This document shows, one piece after another, positions 1 through 7,923 of a DNA stretch of 48,117 nt. Under the pieces are notes generated by a model. That model was not told the DNA's origin, made no database searches, and was given only the letters and a program-made list of their open reading frames with translations. Position 1 is the stretch's first letter, and each line of letters begins with the position of its first letter. Both the position numbers and the translations under genes were made by a program. The stretch is from UBA7446 sp049596455 (GTDB taxonomy: Bacteria; Bacteroidota; Bacteroidia; Flavobacteriales; Flavobacteriaceae): assembly GCA_049596455.1 (NCBI GenBank), contig JBMYLP010000012.1, positions 1 to 48,117 on the forward strand. The letters are read 5' to 3'.

Positions 1-280
1 GCTCCGCAGCTTCGCTGGGGTCGTTTGGCTCAAAAATGATAGCGGTTTGATCGGGTTGCGTTTTGAGGTGTCTATCCAAACAATTTTCAGTAATATTGAG
101 TTTACCACCTAAAAACCACTTTACCTCAGGAGCATGAAAATCATACTCCAATACCTTATCCCACGGCGTATGCCATTGAAAATTTTTAGCAATTTCTGCC
201 CAAAAGGCTTCTGGATTTTTAGGTGCAAGTTGTTTTGCTTGATGATAGGAATCCGCTGTGCGGTAAGCCAAATCTTTCAT
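1..280 (-). CDS. acs: Acetyl-CoA synthetase, AMP-forming (N-terminal part, cut by window edge)
   Basis: Only the first 93 codons are in the window; the gene runs off the left edge. Reading from the ATG at 280 gives MKDLAYRTADSYHQAKQ, then FWAEIAKNFQWHTPWDKV, VKWFLGGKLNITENCLDRHL and AIIFEPNDPSEAAE. This is the N-terminal cap (ACAS_N) that precedes the AMP-binding domain in acetyl-CoA synthetases, which activate acetate with ATP and CoA in the cytoplasm. No ATG lies upstream before an in-frame stop at about 302, so the start is well supported. The 50 bp between it and the next gene's stop (331) holds no clear promoter. The active site lies outside the window, so another acyl-CoA synthetase of the same subfamily cannot be fully excluded. 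Confidence 0.85.
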   Translation of the reverse strand, partial: MKDLAYRTADSYHQAKQLAPKNPEAFWAEIAKNFQWHTPWDKVLEYDFHAPEVKWFLGGKLNITENCLDRHLKTQPDQTAIIFEPNDPSEAAE

Positions 281-330
281 TTGATAAAATTTCGGCTTAA
301 ATTACTAAATCTATTAATAAAACCAGAACA

Positions 331-2463
331 TTAGTTTGCTGGTACAGGAAAACCACGAGCACGCATCAGCGCATCAATTGATGCATCACGTCCACGAAAC
401 AGGCGGTAGGCTTCTGCCGGGTCAATGGAGTTACGTGGCGCAAACAAATAGGTGACTAATTTTTCTGCCATCTTCTCATCATAAAATCCGCCGGGGGCTT
501 CCCTAAAGGCTTCGGTTGCATCTGCAGTGAGCACATCTGCCCACATATAACCATAATACGCTGTGGCATACCCCTCACCAGAGAACACATGACTAAAATG
601 AGGCGTTCGGTGGCGCATGGGTAATTCTTTTGGCATGTTGAGTACAGCCAATGTTTCGCGCTCAAATGCACCCACATCAATATTTGTTGGGTCTGCCAAA
701 TGCAATTTCATGTCCATCAGCGCAGATGCCAAATATTCTGTTGTGGCAAATCCTTGATTGAAGGTGGCGGCTTTTTTGATTTTCGCCACAAGTGCTTCGG
801 GCATGGGCTCACCTGTTTTTTGATGCACCAAATAGCGATCAATAACCTCATCGGTTGAAAGCCAACGCTCTAATAATTGCGATTGAAACTCGGTGTAATC
901 ACGCACACCACCATTTAAGGTTGGGTATTTTACGTTTGATGCAAAGAAATGCAGCGCATGCCCAAATTCATGGAAAAAGGTTGTGGCATCGTCCCAAGAA
1001 ATCAATAAGGCTTCGCCAGGAGCAGGTTTTACAAAATTGGAATTATTTGATGCTAATACATTTGTTTTTCCGTCAAATGTGGAAAAACTGCGATACATCG
1101 TTGCCCAAGCACCAGAGCGTTTTCCTTCTCTGGCATAGGGGTCTAAATACCACAACCCAATGTGGTCACCTGTGTCTTTGTTGGTAACTTCCCACACCTT
1201 AACATCTTCATGAAAAACAGGGACAGATCCCTCTGGGACAGGCGAAAAGGCATATCCAAACAAGCGTCCTGCTACGTAGTGCATGGCATCGGTAAGCTTA
1301 TCCATTTGTAAGTATTGCTTTACCTCATCTGAGTCCAAATCGTATGTTGATTTGCGTACCTTTTCCGCATAAAAACGATAATCCCAAGGCTCGATGGTAA
1401 TGTTATCGCCGTTAGCATCTGCTACTGCTTGCATATCAGAAACTTCTTCGGCTACTCGAGCAATAGCGGCAGGCCAAACAGCTTCCATAAGTGCTAAGGC
1501 ATTTTTTGGATTTTTAGCCATTCTGTTTTGCAAACGCCATTCCGCAAAATTATTATGCCCAAGAAGGGCAACACGCTCTTTACGTAGTTTTAATATCTGT
1601 GCGATGATGGCTTTGTTGTCGTATTCGTCATCATTATCACCCCGAGAGTAATAATTTGTCCATACTTTTTTGCGCAAATCTCTTTCGTTGGAATAGGTCA
1701 AAAATGGATCCATAGACGAACGTGTGTTGGTCACCGCATATTTGCCTTTTTCGCCTTTACTTTCTGCTATACGAGCAGCAGATTTTACAAAAGCATCGGG
1801 CAGTCCTCCCAATTGATTTTCAGATAAATACGTAACATAATTTTCCTCATCATGCAGAACATTGTTGGAGAATTTGGTGTACAAGGTTGATAATTCTTTA
1901 TTGATTTCAGCGTAGCGTTTCTTTTTTTCTGCATCCAAATTGGCACCGCTCATAGCAAAACTTTGATAGGTGAGCTCCGCTACACGCTGTTGGTCAGCGG
2001 GAAGTGGATTTTCTTTTGATGCCTCATAAATGGTTTTTACGCGTTGAAATAACGGCTCATTTTGTGTGATTTTAGATTGAAATTCCGAAAACAAAGGAGC
2101 TAACTCCGTTTGTACTTCACGAAATTCGGGAGAAGACATATTACTGCTAAAAATACCGTAATAGGCAAACGCACGGTCTAGCGGTGCTCCCGATCGTTCC
2201 ATTTCTTCAATGGTATTTTCAAAGGTTGGTGGCTCGGGATTGGTAGCAATTGCTTCCATTTCCTCAAGGCTAAGCTCCATCGCTTTAAGCATGGCAGGCT
2301 TTACGTCTGCTACTGCCATTTTATCAAAGGCAGGGGTTCCTTGATAGGGTCCTTCCCAGGCTTTAAGTAAGGAATTCGTATGCGATGGTGTTTGAGTGCA
2401 GGCTACAAGCATCAAAGCAAGGAACAACATTCCTAATCTTGCAACAAATTGAAAATTATTCAT
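331..2463 (-). CDS. dcp: M3 family zinc metallopeptidase, lipoprotein (Dcp/oligopeptidase A type)
   Basis: A 710-residue peptidase of family M3, which cleaves short peptides (peptidyl-dipeptidase Dcp / oligopeptidase A group). The zinc site is visible: H498-E-F-G-H502, followed by E525 in the segment DYTEFQSQ. The N-terminus has a short positive region, a hydrophobic stretch and the lipobox L-V-A-C ending at C22, so the protein is predicted to be a lipoprotein acting in the periplasm rather than in the cytosol like E. coli Dcp. The length fits the family. It stands alone between acs and a GlsB-type gene in the same direction. No promoter element was obvious in the 122 bp upstream. The choice between dcp and prlC is by overall resemblance and is not certain. 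Confidence 0.88.
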   Translation of the reverse strand: MNNFQFVARLGMLFLALMLVACTQTPSHTNSLLKAWEGPYQGTPAFDKMAVADVKPAMLKAMELSLEEMEAIATNPEPPTFENTIEEMERSGAPLDRAFAYYGIFSSNMSSPEFREVQTELAPLFSEFQSKITQNEPLFQRVKTIYEASKENPLPADQQRVAELTYQSFAMSGANLDAEKKKRYAEINKELSTLYTKFSNNVLHDEENYVTYLSENQLGGLPDAFVKSAARIAESKGEKGKYAVTNTRSSMDPFLTYSNERDLRKKVWTNYYSRGDNDDEYDNKAIIAQILKLRKERVALLGHNNFAEWRLQNRMAKNPKNALALMEAVWPAAIARVAEEVSDMQAVADANGDNITIEPWDYRFYAEKVRKSTYDLDSDEVKQYLQMDKLTDAMHYVAGRLFGYAFSPVPEGSVPVFHEDVKVWEVTNKDTGDHIGLWYLDPYAREGKRSGAWATMYRSFSTFDGKTNVLASNNSNFVKPAPGEALLISWDDATTFFHEFGHALHFFASNVKYPTLNGGVRDYTEFQSQLLERWLSTDEVIDRYLVHQKTGEPMPEALVAKIKKAATFNQGFATTEYLASALMDMKLHLADPTNIDVGAFERETLAVLNMPKELPMRHRTPHFSHVFSGEGYATAYYGYMWADVLTADATEAFREAPGGFYDEKMAEKLVTYLFAPRNSIDPAEAYRLFRGRDASIDALMRARGFPVPAN

Positions 2464-2541
2464 TTATTTTATTTTAAATACGTATTTAAAATTACTTAAA
2501 ATATCCGTACCACACGTTTGATTAATGTGGTCTTAGGAACT

Positions 2542-2572
2542 AAAAAAAGGGTGTATTTAAAACACACCCTTT
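2542..2572 (-). terminator. Intrinsic terminator after the GlsB-type gene
   Basis: The arms AAAGGGTGT (2546-2554) and ACACCCTTT (2564-2572) pair perfectly. Read on the minus strand the stem is followed by a run of T (complement of 2542-2548). It lies 14 bp downstream of the stop of the 83-aa gene. Confidence 0.8.
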
Positions 2573-2585
2573 ATAGTCTTAAAAA

Positions 2586-2837
2586 TTATTTCTTTTTAAC
2601 TAAGCTAATGACAAAAAGCAAAATTACCGCACCTAAAAATGCCGTAATGAGTGAGCCAAGAATGCCGCCTCCAAACGACAAACCTAGTTGACCAAAAAGC
2701 CAACCACCTAACAGTGCTCCTCCAACACCAACTAAAAGATTAAACAAAATTCCGAAGCCTTTTCCCTTCATAAGTTTTCCTGCAAGGAAACCGGCTACAA
2801 TACCTACAATAATAAACCATAATAGATTAGAGTCCAT
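2586..2837 (-). CDS. GlsB/YeaQ/YmgE family small membrane protein
   Basis: An 83-residue, glycine-rich membrane protein with three hydrophobic segments (about residues 5-21, 28-50 and 55-79) and a final KKK. The pattern GIVAGFLAGKLMKGKGFG followed by GVGGALLGGWLFG matches the transglycosylase-associated / GlsB-YeaQ-YmgE family, small inner-membrane proteins often induced by stress whose biochemical role is unknown. It starts at the ATG at 2837, which is preceded by a weak -7-like element (AATATTTG on the minus strand), and is followed by its own terminator, so it is probably monocistronic. Confidence 0.85.
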   Translation of the reverse strand: MDSNLLWFIIVGIVAGFLAGKLMKGKGFGILFNLLVGVGGALLGGWLFGQLGLSFGGGILGSLITAFLGAVILLFVISLVKKK

Positions 2838-2936
2838 ATTAATTAGATTTAAGGTTAAACAAATATTGCACTAATGTACGTGTTTTTTTTGACAGTTTGA
2901 CATTCTGCATACAAAAACGTTGTGAATATTGTGGTT

Positions 2937-3950
2937 TTACAGCTGTTTATTGATTTTACATACCGTAGCAGGACCCTCATATACAAACCCCGTATATAGC
3001 TGCACCAAAGAAGCGCCAGCAGTAAGCTTTTCTTTGGCATCATCAGGGGTATGAATACCACCCACGCCAATAATGGGAAAAGCGCCTTTGCTTTGGGTGT
3101 GCAAATAACGTATAACTTCCGTACTGCGCTTGGTCAGTGGTTTGCCACTCAATCCCCCAGCTTGTTTTGTTAGGTTTTCAGGGCTTTGCAGTCCCTCTCT
3201 AGAAAGTGTGGTATTGGTAGCTATAACGCCATCAATTTTAGTAACCTTTACAATATCAATAATATCGGAAAGCTGTGTGTTGGTAAGGTCAGGTGCAATT
3301 TTTAGCAAAATAGGTTTCCGTTTGGGCTTGCTATCGTTTCTTTTTTGAAGTACGTTTAGCAATGCCGTAAGCGGTTCTTTTTCTTGCAAATCGCGCAAAT
3401 TGGGCGTGTTAGGCGAACTGACATTTACCACAAAATAATCCACCACATCAAACAAGGCATCAAAACAAATCAGATAATCCTCTTGAGCATTTTCGTTGGG
3501 TGTTGTTTTGTTTTTTCCAATATTTCCTCCAATAATGATGTTTTTATTTTCGCGTAATCTTTTAGCAGCAGCCACTACCCCTTCGTTGTTAAAGCCCATG
3601 CGATTGATGATACCTGTATCTTTTTTGAGTCGAAACAAACGGGGTTTGGGATTTCCGCCTTGTGGTTTTGGAGTTACCGTACCTATTTCGATAAAACCAA
3701 ATCCAAAATTGGAAAGTTCTTTATACAGCTTAGCGTCCTTATCAAAACCCGCTGCAAGTCCTACGGGATTTGGAAAGTGGATTCCAAAAACTTCTCTTGC
3801 TAACGAAGGATTTTTAGAGTAGTACAACGCACGAATCAACGCACCCATAAATGGTATGCGGTGTAATCCACGAATGACTGCAAACGAAAAATAATGCACC
3901 CATTCGGGGTCAAACAAAAACAGTATGGGTCGAATGATGCGTTTGTACAT
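2937..3950 (-). CDS. pyrD: Dihydroorotate dehydrogenase (quinone), class 2
   Basis: A 337-residue class 2 dihydroorotate dehydrogenase, the FMN enzyme that oxidises dihydroorotate to orotate with quinone as acceptor (pyrimidine synthesis, membrane-associated). Visible family blocks: GLAAGFDKDAKLYKEL near residue 65, NRMGFNNEG, VNVSSPNTPNLRDL with the class 2 catalytic serine, ILLKIAPDLT, ATNTT, GGLSGKPL and IGVGGI near the C-terminus. The N-terminal helix typical of the membrane-attached class is present (YKRIIRPILFLFDPEWVHYF). Length equals that of the E. coli enzyme. The start lies only about 10 bp after the yajC terminator and no -7 element is visible, so its promoter is unclear. The pathway partner pyrF is also in this window (38985-39800). 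Confidence 0.95.
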   Translation of the reverse strand: MYKRIIRPILFLFDPEWVHYFSFAVIRGLHRIPFMGALIRALYYSKNPSLAREVFGIHFPNPVGLAAGFDKDAKLYKELSNFGFGFIEIGTVTPKPQGGNPKPRLFRLKKDTGIINRMGFNNEGVVAAAKRLRENKNIIIGGNIGKNKTTPNENAQEDYLICFDALFDVVDYFVVNVSSPNTPNLRDLQEKEPLTALLNVLQKRNDSKPKRKPILLKIAPDLTNTQLSDIIDIVKVTKIDGVIATNTTLSREGLQSPENLTKQAGGLSGKPLTKRSTEVIRYLHTQSKGAFPIIGVGGIHTPDDAKEKLTAGASLVQLYTGFVYEGPATVCKINKQL

Positions 3951-3955
3951 ACATT

Positions 3956-3984
3956 AAAAAAAAGCACTTCAAATGAAGTGCTTT
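3956..3984 (-). terminator. Intrinsic terminator of the nusB-DUF1573-yajC operon
   Basis: The arms AAAGCACTTCA (3961-3971) and TGAAGTGCTTT (3974-3984) pair perfectly. On the minus strand they are followed by eight T (complement of 3956-3963). It starts 5 bp after the yajC stop codon and ends only a few bases before the pyrD start codon. Confidence 0.88.
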
Positions 3985-3988
3985 AATG

Positions 3989-4270
3989 TTATTTTTTAGC
4001 ACTAGTAGTGCGGCGTTGACTCATCTCATGCGAAATAAAGCTACGCTCCATTTTTACTTTTCCTGCCATGGTTTCAATCACACAGCTATCGTTGCTTTCG
4101 TTTACCTCAACCACCTTACCGTGGATGCCGCCTTTGGTAACTACCAAGTCGCCTTTTTTGAGGTTGTTTTTAAAATTACGCTCTTTTTTAGCACGGCGTT
4201 GTTGCGGCAGAATTAAAAATAAAAACATGACCGCAAACATGAGTAGTAAGAAAGGAAGTTGGTTTCCCAT
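3989..4270 (-). CDS. yajC: Preprotein translocase subunit YajC
   Basis: A 93-residue YajC: one N-terminal membrane helix (FLLLMFAVMFLFLILPQQ), the basic stretch RRAKKERNF right after it, then the small cytoplasmic domain with GDLVVTKGGIHGKVVEV. YajC associates with SecDF at the Sec translocon in the inner membrane. It is the last gene of a three-gene unit (nusB, DUF1573 lipoprotein, yajC) with an 11-bp gap to the gene before it and a strong terminator right after it. That order is common in flavobacteria as I know them. Its ATG at 4270 is unambiguous. Confidence 0.93.
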   Translation of the reverse strand: MGNQLPFLLLMFAVMFLFLILPQQRRAKKERNFKNNLKKGDLVVTKGGIHGKVVEVNESNDSCVIETMAGKVKMERSFISHEMSQRRTTSAKK

Positions 4271-4281
4271 TGATATAATTT

Positions 4282-4770
4282 TTAGTTAGTAGCTTGGTTT
4301 CGAGCAGCTTCACGCTGTTTTTCTTTTACTGGATCAGCGGTTACCACTGTTTTGATACGCAAAATCTCACGTCCGCGTTCAGTGTTGGTGGTAAGCGTTA
4401 CCGTTTTGTTTTGATTTCCAGGTTTGTTGGCAGAGTCAAATTTTACTTTAATCTCTCCTGTTTCGCCGGGTGCAATTGGCGTGTTTTTGGGATACTCAGG
4501 TACCGTACACCCACAGCTTCCACGGGCATCCAAAATAGTCAAATCGCTATTTCCAGTGTTGGTAAATGTAAATGCCGTTTCCACAACATCTCCTTCGTCA
4601 ATAGTACCAAAATCGTGTTCGTTTTTGTCAAACGTTAGCACAGGAAGTTCGCTGTTTGCTTCTTGTCGTGCTTCAGCTTCAGCAATATTTTCTTGCTTAA
4701 CCTTTTTGGCAGCATTTCCAGAGCAGCTTATAATAAACAAACCCAAAAGGGCAAAAATCCATGGTTTCAT
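4282..4770 (-). CDS. DUF1573 domain lipoprotein
   Basis: A 162-residue protein with the DUF1573 signature: HDFGTIDEGDVVETAFTFTN followed by GSCGCTVPEYPKNTPIAPGE and VKFDS. This is an immunoglobulin-like fold widespread in Bacteroidetes, with no established function. The reading frame extends upstream to a TTG at 4788, but the ATG at 4770 gives a proper lipoprotein signal (MKPWIFALLGLFIISCSG, lipobox I-I-S-C), so I place the start there. It lies between nusB (29 bp upstream from this start) and yajC (11 bp downstream) and is evidently co-transcribed. The context next to YajC suggests an envelope role, but that is only inference. Confidence 0.88.
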   Translation of the reverse strand: MKPWIFALLGLFIISCSGNAAKKVKQENIAEAEARQEANSELPVLTFDKNEHDFGTIDEGDVVETAFTFTNTGNSDLTILDARGSCGCTVPEYPKNTPIAPGETGEIKVKFDSANKPGNQNKTVTLTTNTERGREILRIKTVVTADPVKEKQREAARNQATN

Positions 4771-4799
4771 AAATAGTAATTTTTCCAAAAATAAACATA

Positions 4800-5732
4800 T
4801 TACTGCATTCCGCGTACATTTTTGCGAATGCGATTTTGCGCAGAAAGATCCTTTAACAACTTATCCAAAACCCCATTAATAAACATACTGCTTTTGGGAG
4901 TGGCGTATTCCTTGGCAATTTCTAAATACTCATTAATAGTAACATTCACAGGAATTGACGGAAAATAAAGCAGCTCCGCTAATGCCATAAGCAACAACGT
5001 AAAATCCAAATCTGCAATACGTTCGGGATCCCAGTTGGGTGTTCTTCCAATAATTTCGTTTTGTAATGCTGTTTTATTTAGTGCAACCTTACGAAAGAGT
5101 TCCAATGAAAATTTTCGATCCTCATCGTCCTTATACAGATGCGCAATTACCGCATCGGATGAGTCAATCCGCTTTAGACTGTTGCGCACAATGGTATTGA
5201 CAAGCGGAATATCGTCCATCCACGAGATGTTTGCCTCCTCAATAAATTCGGGCAATCGTTCAAAAGGTGCAATAACATCTGTAAAAAGCGCAACTAAAAA
5301 AGCTGTATCTTTTTCCAAAGAGGTGTCTTCTTCAGCCAAATAGGCGTGATATACATCACTCTCTGTAATGGCGTCCCAAATTAGCCGTACATATTCGTCG
5401 TGTTTTTTCCAATATTTTAATTTGTGTTTGGTAAGTAGCATTTCCAATTTTGGATTTTCCATCAACGTCTTTACGGCTTGATTAGAAAAGAATTTTGGAT
5501 TGATTTCATTATGGCTTGGCGCCAAATGCTTTTTGGTGTTTTTCAAAAATAACTGATGACCGCAGGCATGAAGTTCGCCAAACAAATCTAGCAACGTGAT
5601 GTACAGTAATTGAAAGTCCTGACTGCTTTTGAGTATCCATGATTCGCCCGCTTTAAGATTGTCGGTTGGGTCTAGTTGTTGGGCATATAGTGCTTGCATA
5701 ACCTTAGTGCGAAGGTGCCGTCTTGTTATCAT
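4800..5732 (-). CDS. nusB: Transcription antitermination factor NusB, long Bacteroidetes form
   Basis: 310 residues, about twice the length of E. coli NusB. The N-terminus MITRRHLRTKVMQALYAQQ matches the first NusB helix. The canonical all-helical NusB fold is recognisable in the C-terminal part, with WDPERIADLDFTLLLMALAE, LYFPSIPVNVTINEYLEIAK and PKSSMFINGVLDKLL. The middle 150 residues are a Bacteroidetes extension of unknown role. NusB binds boxA RNA with NusE (S10) in rRNA antitermination. First gene of the nusB-DUF1573-yajC operon; a perfect -7 element (TATTTTTG, minus strand, 5756-5763) lies 23 bp upstream. It is divergent from the ABC transporter gene. Confidence 0.9.
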   Translation of the reverse strand: MITRRHLRTKVMQALYAQQLDPTDNLKAGESWILKSSQDFQLLYITLLDLFGELHACGHQLFLKNTKKHLAPSHNEINPKFFSNQAVKTLMENPKLEMLLTKHKLKYWKKHDEYVRLIWDAITESDVYHAYLAEEDTSLEKDTAFLVALFTDVIAPFERLPEFIEEANISWMDDIPLVNTIVRNSLKRIDSSDAVIAHLYKDDEDRKFSLELFRKVALNKTALQNEIIGRTPNWDPERIADLDFTLLLMALAELLYFPSIPVNVTINEYLEIAKEYATPKSSMFINGVLDKLLKDLSAQNRIRKNVRGMQ

Positions 5733-5755
5733 GAATGAGAACGTATTTGATGCAA

Positions 5756-5763
5756 CAAAAATA
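5756..5763 (-). promoter_or_regulatory. -7 element of nusB promoter
   Basis: Minus-strand TATTTTTG, a perfect Bacteroidetes -7 box (TAnnTTTG), 23 bp before the nusB ATG. The nearest TTG that could act as -33 lies 24 bp further upstream, slightly longer than usual. Confidence 0.6.
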
Positions 5764-5781
5764 CGATGTTTAACTTTAGAT

Positions 5782-5811
5782 TTGACACAACCGCCTAAAA
5801 ACTTATCTTCG
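5782..5811 (+). promoter_or_regulatory. Promoter of the ABC transporter gene
   Basis: TTG (5782-5784, within TTTGAC), 19-bp spacer, TATCTTCG (5804-5811), one base away from TAnnTTTG. The only possible start codon, TTG at 5824, lies 12 bp after it, so the leader would be only about 5-7 nt. Confidence 0.6.
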
Positions 5812-5823
5812 TAAAAAAATAGC

Positions 5824-7590
5824 TTGCGCGCACTTCAATACCTCAACCGTTATCTAAAAAAATACCGCCTCTTATTGCTGTTAGGGTTGCTATTCACGGT
5901 TTCTTCTAGGGTATTTGCCGTGCTTGCCCCTAGCCTGGTTGGGGATTCTATTACTGAAATAGAGCAATTTATTCAAAGTGGAGCTACAGATCTTACTTCT
6001 ATAAAAAAGGTATTGTTGACCAATATCGCCCTCATTGTAGGTGCAGCATTGATTTCGGGTGGATTTACATTTGCCATGCGTCAAACTATTATTAATGTGT
6101 CGCGACACATTGAGTTTGATTTAAAAAATACTATTTACGACCACTACCAAAAACTATCGCTTCGATTTTACAAACAAAACCGTACCGGTGACTTGATGAA
6201 CCGCATAAGCGAAGATGTTTCGAAAGTACGGATGTATGTTGGCCCCGCGCTTATGTACAGCATCAATACTGCTACATTATTTATTATTGTGATTAGTTAT
6301 ATGGCAAGTGTTGCGCCTAAACTAACGCTTTATACCTTAATTCCCTTACCTGTTTTATCATTTATGATATATAGGCTCAGCAAAGCCATACACGAGCGAA
6401 GTACACTTGTACAGGTGATGCTTTCGCAGCTTTCCACATTTGCGCAAGAGTCGTTTAGTGGCATTAATGTGATTAAATCCTATGCCATTGAGTCAGATCG
6501 AATGGCAGAAATGCAATGTATTTCTGCTGAAAGTCGCAAAAAAAACATGTCTCTTGTGCAAGTGCAAGCGTGGTTTTTTCCCATGATGATATTGCTTATT
6601 GGTATCAGTAATATCTTAGTGATATTTATTGGCGGAAGCCAATACATCAACGGACAGATAGAATTAGGCGTATTGGCAGAATTCATTATTTATGTGAATA
6701 TGCTTACCTGGCCGGTAGCAACAGTAGGCTGGGTAACGTCTATTGTGCAGCAAGCCGAAGCCTCACAAAAGCGCATTAACGAGTTTTTGGGTCAAGAACC
6801 TGAAATTCAGGATAATAGCAAAGCAAACAAAACGTTAGATGATTTTGGCATCACGTTTAAGAATGTGGATTTTACCTATGACGACACAGGAATTCATGCA
6901 CTAAATGATGTATCGTTTGAGCTGGCTGAAGGAAAAACGCTTGCCGTTATGGGACCAACTGGCTCTGGAAAAACAACCCTTTTGCAGTTACTTTCAAAAA
7001 CCTATTTACCGCATTCTGGAGAAGTGATGCTTGGTGGAAATCCACTTGATGCATACTCACAACACGACATTCGCAATGCCATGGGCGTGGTACCGCAACA
7101 AGCCTTTTTGTTTTCGGATACCATTGCAAACAACATTCGTTTTGGCAAACAAGATGCTACGCAAGAAGAAATAGAAACGGCTGCCAAACAAGCTGCTGTA
7201 CACGAAAATATAATTGATTTTGCCGCTAAATATGATACTATGCTTGGCGAGCGAGGGATAACCCTTTCTGGCGGACAAAAGCAGCGCGTGTCCATAGCGC
7301 GTGCGCTTATCAAACAACCAAAACTGTTGCTGCTAGACGATTGCCTTTCGGCAGTAGATACCGAAACGGAGGAAGCTATTTTATCATCGCTAAAAGCAAA
7401 AAAAGAAACCACTACGGTAATTGTATGCCATCGGGTTTCATCGGCAAAAAATGCTGATTATATTCTTATTCTAAATAACGGAAAAGTAGCGCAGTTTGGA
7501 TCACATAAAAGCCTTGTCAACAAAGAGGGTTATTACAAGGAACTTTACACCCAACAACGATTGGAAGAAGAATCTGTTGAAATCTCATAA
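5824..7590 (+). CDS. ABC exporter half-transporter (permease-ATPase fusion), degenerate catalytic site
   Basis: 588 residues: a six-helix type I exporter membrane domain (about 1-320) followed by an ATPase domain (about 345-580). Walker A is GPTGSGKTT (377-385), the signature LSGGQ is at 481-485, Walker B is LLLLDD with D505-D506, and the H-loop histidine is H536. The residue after the Walker B aspartate, normally the catalytic Glu, is Asp506. This DD form is typical of the degenerate half of heterodimeric exporters (MdlA/BmrC/TM287 type), yet no partner half lies next to it. The frame is closed by a stop 10 bp upstream, so the start must be the TTG at 5824 or a later codon; the promoter just before it supports TTG. 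Substrate unknown. Confidence 0.88.
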   Translation: MRALQYLNRYLKKYRLLLLLGLLFTVSSRVFAVLAPSLVGDSITEIEQFIQSGATDLTSIKKVLLTNIALIVGAALISGGFTFAMRQTIINVSRHIEFDLKNTIYDHYQKLSLRFYKQNRTGDLMNRISEDVSKVRMYVGPALMYSINTATLFIIVISYMASVAPKLTLYTLIPLPVLSFMIYRLSKAIHERSTLVQVMLSQLSTFAQESFSGINVIKSYAIESDRMAEMQCISAESRKKNMSLVQVQAWFFPMMILLIGISNILVIFIGGSQYINGQIELGVLAEFIIYVNMLTWPVATVGWVTSIVQQAEASQKRINEFLGQEPEIQDNSKANKTLDDFGITFKNVDFTYDDTGIHALNDVSFELAEGKTLAVMGPTGSGKTTLLQLLSKTYLPHSGEVMLGGNPLDAYSQHDIRNAMGVVPQQAFLFSDTIANNIRFGKQDATQEEIETAAKQAAVHENIIDFAAKYDTMLGERGITLSGGQKQRVSIARALIKQPKLLLLDDCLSAVDTETEEAILSSLKAKKETTTVIVCHRVSSAKNADYILILNNGKVAQFGSHKSLVNKEGYYKELYTQQRLEEESVEIS

Positions 7591-7605
7591 GATTTGCTAT
7601 CTTTA
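7577..7605 (+). promoter_or_regulatory. Probable promoter of the DUF3276 gene
   Basis: TTG (7577-7579), 18-bp spacer, TATCTTTA (7598-7605), one mismatch to TAnnTTTG. The -33 part overlaps the end of the ABC transporter gene. The ATG follows 19 bp later. Confidence 0.5.
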
Positions 7606-7624
7606 AGCTAACAAATCTTATATC

Positions 7625-7885
7625 ATGGTTGAATTTGATCCAACAAAAAGTGTTTTGGAACGATGCCTACAAGCGGGTTCTCGCACCTATTATTTCGATA
7701 TCAAAAAAACTAAATCAGATGATTACTTTTTAATCATCTCTGAACGTAAAAAAGATGTTGAAGGCAAACTTCTGAAAAAACAGAAAATATTTTTATACAA
7801 AGAACATTTTGAGGGATTTGCCGAGATTCTGAACGAATTGATGGGCTATATCATTGATGAAAAAGGAAAAGAGGTGTTGCGCTAA
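7625..7885 (+). CDS. DUF3276 / PUR-family nucleic-acid-binding protein
   Basis: An 86-residue protein with the PUR-alpha-like core: AGSRTYYFDIKKTKSDDYFL (residues 17-36), then KKQKIFLYKEHFEGFAEIL and a C-terminal amphipathic helix. DUF3276 proteins of Bacteroidetes share this fold with the Borrelia protein BpuR, a single-stranded DNA/RNA binder. The role here is unknown; RNA or ssDNA binding is inferred from the family. It has its own probable promoter within the end of the preceding gene and is followed by a separate strong promoter for the next gene, so it may be transcribed alone. Confidence 0.8.
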   Translation: MVEFDPTKSVLERCLQAGSRTYYFDIKKTKSDDYFLIISERKKDVEGKLLKKQKIFLYKEHFEGFAEILNELMGYIIDEKGKEVLR

Positions 7886-7904
7886 TAATTTTCGTGTATT
7901 TTTG
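7877..7904 (+). promoter_or_regulatory. Promoter of the thioredoxin-like gene
   Basis: TTG (7877-7879), 17-bp spacer, TATTTTTG (7897-7904): a full match to the Bacteroidetes consensus. The -33 element lies within the last codons of the preceding gene. The ATG follows 19 bp later. Confidence 0.75.
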
Positions 7905-7923
7905 AATATCAATTAAACATTTT

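Noticed and set aside
855..1187. 110-aa plus-strand frame inside the M3 peptidase gene, and similar long antisense frames within recQ, prfA, kdsD, lnt and secA
   Set aside because: They lie fully opposite well-supported genes, have no family resemblance and follow from the codon pattern of the true strand.
3951..3985. Promoter for pyrD in the gap to yajC
   Set aside because: The whole gap is taken up by the yajC terminator and no TAnnTTTG is present on the minus strand; the source of pyrD transcription remains open.
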